A stretch of 8,048 nt of DNA, taken from positions 1-8,048 of the forward strand of contig JAPOPO010000335.1 of the NCBI GenBank assembly GCA_026712885.1, read 5' to 3'. Of the stretch, positions 3,789-8,048 are shown in pieces. The first letter of the stretch is position 1; each line of letters begins with the position of its first letter. Both the position numbers and the translations under genes were made by a program. The notes beneath the pieces are model-generated. The model made no database searches, was not told the DNA's origin, and saw only the letters and a program-made list of their open reading frames with translations. Source of the stretch: Rhodospirillales bacterium (lineage in GTDB: Bacteria > Pseudomonadota > Alphaproteobacteria > UBA828).

Positions 3789-6497
3789 ATGAGATCGAAG
3801 AAGTTCAATCCACTGGCGAGCATGGTCGCGGCTGTCGCGTTGACCATCGGCCTTGCCGCGTGCGGGGGGTCGAGCAACACACCGCCGGCGATGGTGGAAA
3901 CACCGGAACCGGAGCCGACACCGTATGAGAAGGCGACGGAGGAAATTGCGGCGGCCACCACGGCGGCGGCGGCCCAGGCGGCTCTCGATGCGGTGAAGGG
4001 CGACGTGACCGGCGCACAGGCCGATGAGTTGCAGGCTGCGGTCGACGCCCGGATTGCGGCGCTGGAGACGATGGGTCGGGCGGCAGAGCAGAAAATGGCG
4101 CTCATGACGGCCGCCGGCAATATCGACACGTCCGATCTGATGACGGCGGCAGACATCGACGACGCGAACGAAGCCATCGCCGCGCTCAAGGCGGCACTGG
4201 CGGCGGCGACCGACGTGAGCGGTGCCGACAGGGCGATGTATCAGGGGCAGGTAACCGCCGCTGAGGCAGCCGTGGCGAGCGCACAGAGCACTCTCGACCA
4301 CGCGGCCCAGACGATGGCGCTTTCGGATGCCGTTTCCGCCCTTCAAGCCATCGACCTTTCCGACCTGTCGGATCAGGCAAAGATCGACGCGGCCGAGGCC
4401 GCCATCGCCACGCTTCGGACGGCGCTGGGCGCCGCGACCGAGCTGAGCGATGGCGAGAAGACTGAAGCCACGACCGAGCTGGCGACGGCCAGTCGGACCG
4501 TGATGGCCGCACAGGGCAGCGTGGATACCGAGGGCCAGATGATGGTGCTTGCGGATGCCGTTGCCGCCCTTGATATGGTCGACCTCGACAACCTGATGAC
4601 GCAGGCCGAGATCGACGCCGCCAACGAAGCCATCATCAAGCTTGATTTGGCGCTGGCTGCGGCGACCAATCTGACCGACGCCCAGAAGCTCAACGCAACC
4701 GTTGACGTAACGGTGGCCAAGCGGAAGGTGACGGATGCGGCGACGGTTCTCGCCGAAAATGTCGGCACACAGCGCGAGGCGCTGACGATGGCCGCGATGG
4801 CCCTTGGGGAACTCGACCTTGAAGACTTGTCTGATCAGGCAAAGATCGACGCGGCCCAAGCTGCCGTCGACAAGCTCGAGATGGCGTTGGAAGGGGCGAC
4901 CCATCTGAGCGACGCCGCCAAGGCCATGTACCAGTCGCAGTTGGACACGGCCACGGAGACCGTGACAACGGCGCGGACCGGCATGGACCGCAGCGAGCGC
5001 ATGATGGCGCAGCGCACGGCGATTACGAATGCCGTCACGGCGGCCACGGATGCCGTCGGCGCGGTGAGCGATACCGCCACCGACGAGCAGGTGGAGATGG
5101 CGGACGAGGCGATTGCCGAGCTTCAGAAGGCGATTGACGAGGCGGAGGCCCTTGCCGAAGACGACACCGGCGTTGCCGAAGCCCAGGGGACGCTGGCCGC
5201 GCTCACGACCGTTCTCGAATCCGCCAAGACGAACCGCACGGCCGCGATGGAAGCCGAGGCGCAGCGCATGGCCGAGGAGGAGGCCGAAGCGGAGAAAACG
5301 CGGAACGAGGCCAATGCCGTCACGGCCGCGAAGCTGTTTGCCGGCATCGCTCGTGCTGATGGCACTACTGTGACCACCGAGGCCACAGATCGGGCTGTTG
5401 GTATCCGCGCGGATAACACCAACAACAACGCCCTTAACCTCACCGTAAACTACGGTTCCGGGGATAGTGCTGTTGTCGCTCAATTGCTTGTGGACAAGGA
5501 CACGACGGTTGCCGACAACCACGGCTGGAAAGGCAGGAGGTATGTCCAGGACGACGAGGGGGTCATCACCGAGGCGTACGTCTACTCGGACGAGATGCCG
5601 ATGATGGGCGCGAAGTTCAGTGACGAAGTGACCCTCGCCGACGGGGTGGTGACGCTCTCCGACGAATTGAACCAGGCGTCAAGGATCGCCAGCCCGAGCT
5701 TCGTCCATACTTCAGGCACCAAGACGTTCGCGATTGAGTCCGGCACCCCGGGGACTCCAACGACAATTGACTTCGCCGGAAGCTACTACGGCGTGGCGGG
5801 CACATACACCTGCACGCCTGCGACCGGCGCATGCTCGGTCATTCGTGGAGGGGGCGGCGGCTACACGTTTGGCAATGCCGGCGCCTGGGCCTTCAAGCCC
5901 ACAGACCCGAACGCCAGGGTCACGGAGAGTGCGGACACGCTCTACGCCACCTATGGCTGGTGGCTCCGCACGGAAGTGGGCGGCGACTTGAAAGCGAGCG
6001 CGTTCCAAGCCTACGTGGCGGTGGGTGTTGACGTGGCTACGCTTGCCTTCACCGATCTCGACGACCTGAACGGGTCGGCGACCTACACGGGCGGTGCTGC
6101 GGGCAAGTATGCGCTTTCCAGCACCACGGGCGGCACGAACGACTCTGGTCACTTCACCGCGAGGGCGACGCTCGAAGCCGACTTCGATACCGAGATGATC
6201 ACGGGCACCGTCGACAACTTCATGAGTGACGGCGAGGCGAAGGACTGGTCGGTAGAGTTGAAGAAGTCCGGCTTCGGCGCCGATGGGGCCATTACCGTTG
6301 GCACCGACAGCACGGTCTGGACCATTGGCGATGACGCCGCCGATGCCTCCGGCCGCTGGCGCGGAAACCTCCGGGACGTCGCCGACGGCGGAGGCGTCGT
6401 GCCGGAGGGCGTGCCGAAGGTCGTGACCGGCGACTTCTACACGGAGTTCGGCAACTCCGGAAAGATGGTCGGCGGGTTCGGAGCCAAAACGCAGTAA
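3789..6497 (+). CDS. Large surface lipoprotein: helical repeat stalk plus TbpB-like C-terminal beta-barrel
   Basis: A 902-residue protein starting at ATG 3789, with GGGAGA 5 nt upstream. Residues 1-25 are a lipoprotein signal ending LAAC, with the lipid-bearing Cys at 25, followed by a flexible Ser/Pro/Glu linker to about 45. Residues about 50-510 are Ala-rich and helical, with four clear repeats of 76-78 residues (key motif DLSDQAKIDAA or a variant) and more worn units at each end, then an acidic coiled-coil-like stretch (AEAQRMAEEEAEAEKTR). From about 511 (AAKLFAGIARADG) the protein becomes beta-rich, with one Cys pair (C675, C682). Residues about 760-902 match the TbpB-like lipoprotein barrel: GSATYTGGAAGKY, FTARATLEADFD, ITGTVDNF, and the final GDFYTEFGNSGKMVGGFGAK. 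Relatives bind host iron proteins or other ligands at the cell surface and are exported by Slam. The ligand here cannot be told. Confidence 0.88.
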   Translation: MRSKKFNPLASMVAAVALTIGLAACGGSSNTPPAMVETPEPEPTPYEKATEEIAAATTAAAAQAALDAVKGDVTGAQADELQAAVDARIAALETMGRAAEQKMALMTAAGNIDTSDLMTAADIDDANEAIAALKAALAAATDVSGADRAMYQGQVTAAEAAVASAQSTLDHAAQTMALSDAVSALQAIDLSDLSDQAKIDAAEAAIATLRTALGAATELSDGEKTEATTELATASRTVMAAQGSVDTEGQMMVLADAVAALDMVDLDNLMTQAEIDAANEAIIKLDLALAAATNLTDAQKLNATVDVTVAKRKVTDAATVLAENVGTQREALTMAAMALGELDLEDLSDQAKIDAAQAAVDKLEMALEGATHLSDAAKAMYQSQLDTATETVTTARTGMDRSERMMAQRTAITNAVTAATDAVGAVSDTATDEQVEMADEAIAELQKAIDEAEALAEDDTGVAEAQGTLAALTTVLESAKTNRTAAMEAEAQRMAEEEAEAEKTRNEANAVTAAKLFAGIARADGTTVTTEATDRAVGIRADNTNNNALNLTVNYGSGDSAVVAQLLVDKDTTVADNHGWKGRRYVQDDEGVITEAYVYSDEMPMMGAKFSDEVTLADGVVTLSDELNQASRIASPSFVHTSGTKTFAIESGTPGTPTTIDFAGSYYGVAGTYTCTPATGACSVIRGGGGGYTFGNAGAWAFKPTDPNARVTESADTLYATYGWWLRTEVGGDLKASAFQAYVAVGVDVATLAFTDLDDLNGSATYTGGAAGKYALSSTTGGTNDSGHFTARATLEADFDTEMITGTVDNFMSDGEAKDWSVELKKSGFGADGAITVGTDSTVWTIGDDAADASGRWRGNLRDVADGGGVVPEGVPKVVTGDFYTEFGNSGKMVGGFGAKTQ
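4089..5003 (+). repeat. Four tandem ~228-bp coding repeats of the lipoprotein stalk
   Basis: The motif D/N-L-(S/M)-x-x-A-x-I-D starts at residues 116, 192, 268 and 346, giving spacings of 76, 76 and 78 residues. Each unit has two helices separated by a short (A)AATxLS/T segment. Most copies have drifted, but repeats two and four still share an identical 24-bp DNA block (4371-4394 and 4833-4856), 462 bp apart. That suggests occasional recombination or conversion between units. Confidence 0.8.
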
Positions 6498-6516
6498 CCA
6501 CAACTGCGTCATCGTC

Positions 6517-6551
6517 AGGGGCGGCATCGATTCTCGGTGCCGCCCCTTTTT
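6517..6551 (+). terminator. Strong intrinsic terminator after the lipoprotein gene
   Basis: A perfect 10-bp G/C-rich stem, AGGGGCGGCA (6517-6526) and TGCCGCCCCT (6538-6547), has an 11-nt loop and runs straight into five T residues (6547-6551). It begins 20 bp after the lipoprotein stop and ends the porin-lipoprotein transcript. Confidence 0.94.
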
Positions 6552-6652
6552 CTGTAGCTGGTTCTATGGGGGTGGCACCGTCGTTCCGGCAGGCTGTTGC
6601 GCGTAGGGGTTCTTCGAGGCTCTCCAATCGCGGCATCGGCAGCTTGACCGGC

Positions 6653-6685
6653 GAGACAACGGCGGTGCCGTCCCCTCCTTGTCTC
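6653..6685. repeat. Composite inverted repeat with nested stem
   Basis: GAGACAA (6653-6659) pairs with TTGTCTC (6679-6685). Directly inside the left arm, CGGC (6660-6663) pairs with GCCG (6667-6670) across GGT, leaving an 8-nt pyrimidine bulge before the right outer arm. Eleven base pairs in two stacked stems suggest a folded RNA or a protein site rather than chance alone. Confidence 0.45.
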
Positions 6686-6761
6686 ACCCGCCCGCGTTCG
6701 AAGCGCTCAATAGCATGGTCGCCGCTGGCCGTCGGAGCGCGCGGACCGAAAGGCCATAGTG

Positions 6762-6779
6762 AACCCCAACGATGGGGTT
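6762..6779. repeat. Stem-loop with 7-bp perfect stem and tetraloop
   Basis: AACCCCA (6762-6768) and TGGGGTT (6773-6779) pair across ACGA. No T-run follows on either strand, so it is at most a weak or factor-dependent terminator. It lies downstream of the - strand HTH gene and could protect that transcript's 3' end. Confidence 0.45.
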
Positions 6780-6952
6780 GCCTTACTCGCCGCCAGTAGA
6801 CAAACAGCGCCGACCACGACGCGGCATGGCAGGGCACGGAGAACGCGGGCGGGTGGACATGTGTGGTGCATCATAGGCGTACCGCCGGGCCTCCCCCGTC
6901 GTTGCTCCAGAGGCGGGCGGCACTGACACGGCCTTCGCCGGGCTGCCCTCGC

Positions 6953-7453
6953 TCACGGCTTCCCCTTCGCCCTCCGTATCGGCCACGGCAGCCCGCGCCG
7001 GATGGCATGAAACTTTGCGCCGAGATGTGCGGAGTGACCATTTGCCGCTCCGACCTCGGCGGCAATCTCCCGCCACGGCGTGGCCGGCGAGGCCCGGCGC
7101 GCCGCGTAGGCCCGCTGGCCGATTGCGTCGCCGCGGTGCTCGGTCTCGGCACGCTGTTTCTCGGCACGCGCCCAGGCCGCGCACGTGACGGAGCAGTACT
7201 TCGTGCTCCGTCGCTCCTGTTCGAAGCCATAGCCGCACCATGCGCACGTGGCGATGACAGGGGGAGCGGCCGGCGGATTGCCACGGGTGCGGACGTGCGG
7301 AGCGTACCGGCGCAGCACTTGCGAGACGCGCTGGTGGCTGACTCCCGCCGCGTCGGCGAGCTCCCGGAGCGTACGCGGTGGGCCCTCGGTCGCGAGCTGG
7401 AGAATCAGGCGGGCGCGGCGGGAACTCGGTTTGTCGAGAGTCTTGACACCCAT
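6953..7453 (-). CDS. HTH and four-cysteine zinc-finger DNA-binding protein
   Basis: A 166-residue protein of no family I can name. ATG 7453 is preferred over an upstream TTG at 7543, although its ribosome binding site is weak. Residues 13-50 form a helix-turn-helix (RLILQLATEG ... TLRELADAAGVSHQRVSQVLRRY) of the kind that recognises DNA. After a Pro-rich linker comes a zinc-finger-like cluster, C70-x2-C73-x13-C87-x3-C91 (CAWCGYGF ... KYCSVTC). A third section, residues 125-157 (TPWREIAAEVGAANGH ... FHAIRRGLPWP), looks like another HTH unit. The tail is basic. It probably acts as a cytoplasmic transcriptional regulator or phage-type DNA-binding protein. It follows the histidine kinase gene on the same strand after a 201-bp gap. 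A perfect 14-bp palindrome 62 bp upstream of the start is a candidate operator. Confidence 0.75.
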   Translation of the reverse strand: MGVKTLDKPSSRRARLILQLATEGPPRTLRELADAAGVSHQRVSQVLRRYAPHVRTRGNPPAAPPVIATCAWCGYGFEQERRSTKYCSVTCAAWARAEKQRAETEHRGDAIGQRAYAARRASPATPWREIAAEVGAANGHSAHLGAKFHAIRRGLPWPIRRAKGKP

Positions 7454-7514
7454 GTCTCGGTGTTCGTGGCAATTGGCTTGAGGCGGGCCACCCGTCAGAT
7501 CAACCGTAATCGGC

Positions 7515-7528
7515 AGTCTCGCGAGACT
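7515..7528. promoter_or_regulatory. Perfect 14-bp palindrome, candidate operator
   Basis: AGTCTCGCGAGACT is fully self-complementary. It lies 62 bp upstream of the ATG (7453) of the HTH/zinc-finger gene, a position suited to a repressor or activator dimer. The binder is unknown; autoregulation is an inference. Confidence 0.45.
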
Positions 7529-7599
7529 TGGCCCACGCCACAACCTCGGCCCGCCGCGCGCTCGCTCGGAGAGGCGAATCGGTTTCGGGAATGTGCGGT

Positions 7600-7615
7600 G
7601 CCGGCGATCGCCGGC
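7600..7615. repeat. Perfect 16-bp palindrome
   Basis: GCCGGCGATCGCCGGC is fully self-complementary and lies 40 bp downstream of the histidine kinase stop on the - strand. It has no loop and no following T-run, so it is more likely a DNA-binding site or a dispersed G/C palindrome than a terminator. Confidence 0.4.
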
Positions 7616-7654
7616 GCCCGCTCACGCCGGAGCCGCCGGTTCCACCGCGCGTGC

Positions 7655-8048
7655 TCACGGGTGCTGCGCCGCCGGCAGCGCGACCGTCGCGCGCAGGCCA
7701 CCATGGGCGCGGTTCGCGAGGCGGATGTCGCCGCCATGGCCGCGCACGATGCCGCGCGCGATGGCGAGCCCGAGCCCGCTCCCTCCGGTCTCGCGGCTGC
7801 GTGACGCTTCGAGGCGCACGAAGGGCTCGAACACCCGCTCCAGATCGGCCTCGGGGATCCCCGCGCCCTCGTCGTCGACGACGACGCGGGTCTCGGCATC
7901 GTCGCGCTCGACATGCGCCGTCGCGCGTGCGCCGTAGGCGGCCGCGTTCTCCAGCAGGTTGCGCAGTGCCCGGCGCAGCGCCGCCGGCCGGCAGGCAACC
8001 AGGACCCGGTCGCAGTCCGCCACATCGATGTCATGCCCGAGCTCCCCG
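7655..8048 (-). CDS. Sensor histidine kinase, C-terminal ATPase domain (5' part beyond window)
   Basis: The - strand frame is open from the window edge (first full codon at 8047) to TGA at 7657-7655, giving the last 130 residues. All ATP-binding boxes of the HATPase_c domain are present in order: N box RRALRNLLENAAAYG, G1 box DDEGAGIP, F box VFEPFVR and G2 box GGSGLGLAIA, ending with the usual last strands (GGDIRLANRAHGG, LRATVALPA). The ENAAAYG and EPFVR forms fit EnvZ/OmpR-class kinases. The protein would autophosphorylate a His in its missing dimerisation domain and pass the phosphate to a response regulator, probably encoded further right. The sensor and membrane parts are not visible. 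The GTG at 8023 is internal and not a start. The next - strand gene is 201 bp downstream, so it is probably not in the same operon. Confidence 0.95.
   Translation of the reverse strand, partial: GELGHDIDVADCDRVLVACRPAALRRALRNLLENAAAYGARATAHVERDDAETRVVVDDEGAGIPEADLERVFEPFVRLEASRSRETGGSGLGLAIARGIVRGHGGDIRLANRAHGGLRATVALPAAQHP

Larger units (their letters stand above)
6552..6952. other. Gene-poor spacer with structured inverted repeats
   Basis: No reading frame here has recognisable domain content. The notable structures are the composite inverted repeat at 6653-6685 and the hairpin at 6762-6779. A 57-codon - strand frame with a GTG at 6956 overlaps the stop of the HTH gene at 6953 by 4 nt, but its Pro/Arg/Ser-rich sequence is not convincing. 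I see no tRNA, IS element or clear promoter. Confidence 0.5.

Noticed and set aside
3726..5522. Long - strand open frame of 598 codons antisense to the lipoprotein
   Set aside because: It is the mirror of the lipoprotein gene. Its His/Arg/Gly-rich sequence repeats with the stalk repeats and shows no domain, while the + strand frame has a lipobox, ribosome binding site and terminator.
6566..6837. Open frames on both strands in the spacer, including a - strand frame reading through the terminator
   Set aside because: The - strand frame continues antisense through the terminator and the lipoprotein end, and neither product shows motifs, a good start or a ribosome binding site.
6783..6956. 57-codon - strand frame whose GTG overlaps the stop of the HTH gene by 4 nt
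   Set aside because: The overlap is suggestive, but the Pro/Arg/Ser-rich product has no recognisable fold and no ribosome binding site evidence beyond coupling; a 4-nt GTGA match arises easily by chance.
7454..7543. N-terminal extension of the HTH/zinc-finger protein to TTG 7543
   Set aside because: The extra 30 residues look non-coding, TTG is a rare start and the ATG at 7453 lies just before the conserved-looking helix-turn-helix.
6863..7804. 313-codon + strand open frame
   Set aside because: It runs antisense through the HTH/zinc-finger gene and into the histidine kinase ATPase domain; its Arg/Pro/Ala-rich product is a G+C-rich shadow.
1..8048. CRISPR array, tRNA, rRNA, IS element or integrase
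   Set aside because: I saw no regularly spaced short repeats with unique spacers, no cloverleaf-like segment with tRNA consensus, and no transposase or recombinase motifs; AlpA is the only mobile-element hint.

Overview
The window looks like a piece of chromosome from a high-G+C Gram-negative bacterium, most likely an uncultured proteobacterium. The reasons are an outer-membrane porin with a signal peptide and terminal Phe, a lipobox lipoprotein with a TbpB-like C-terminal domain, the tail of what looks like a Slam-type outer-membrane protein, strong Shine-Dalgarno starts and heavy G/C third-position use. The lineage is an inference; there is no rRNA or other marker gene here.

Left edge (1-786): the last 39 codons of a + strand gene ending in an outer-membrane beta-strand, best read as the C-terminus of a Slam (surface lipoprotein assembly modifier, DUF560) barrel. 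It is followed by about 450 bases without a clean gene and then a short zinc-ribbon-like reading frame whose upstream part may be frameshifted.

Regulator island (787-2700): an intact AlpA-like excisionase/regulator gene on + faces a - strand operon of three ribbon-helix-helix (RHH)-like genes with 4-nt overlaps. The middle one carries two RHH domains in tandem. To its right the arrangement repeats: a 71-bp frameshifted remnant of an alpA 3' end faces a second - strand pair of RHH genes homologous to the first cluster. This is a duplicated and partly decayed cassette. No integrase, relaxase or toxin gene is visible.

Outer-membrane operon (2791-6551): a 309-aa Gram-negative porin and, 68 bp downstream, a 902-aa lipoprotein built from a lipobox, a Pro/Glu linker, a helical repeat stalk (four clear repeats of about 76 residues) and a beta-rich region ending in a TbpB-like barrel. 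A strong intrinsic terminator closes the unit. With the Slam-like tail at the left edge this suggests a surface-lipoprotein system: Slam would move the lipoprotein to the cell surface, the helical repeats would lift the barrel above it, and the porin may supply a diffusion channel. The ligand is unknown.

Right edge (6552-8048): a 400-bp stretch with hairpins but no convincing gene, then on - an HTH plus four-cysteine zinc-finger protein with a perfect 14-bp palindrome upstream, and finally the C-terminal ATPase domain of a sensor histidine kinase that enters from beyond the window.
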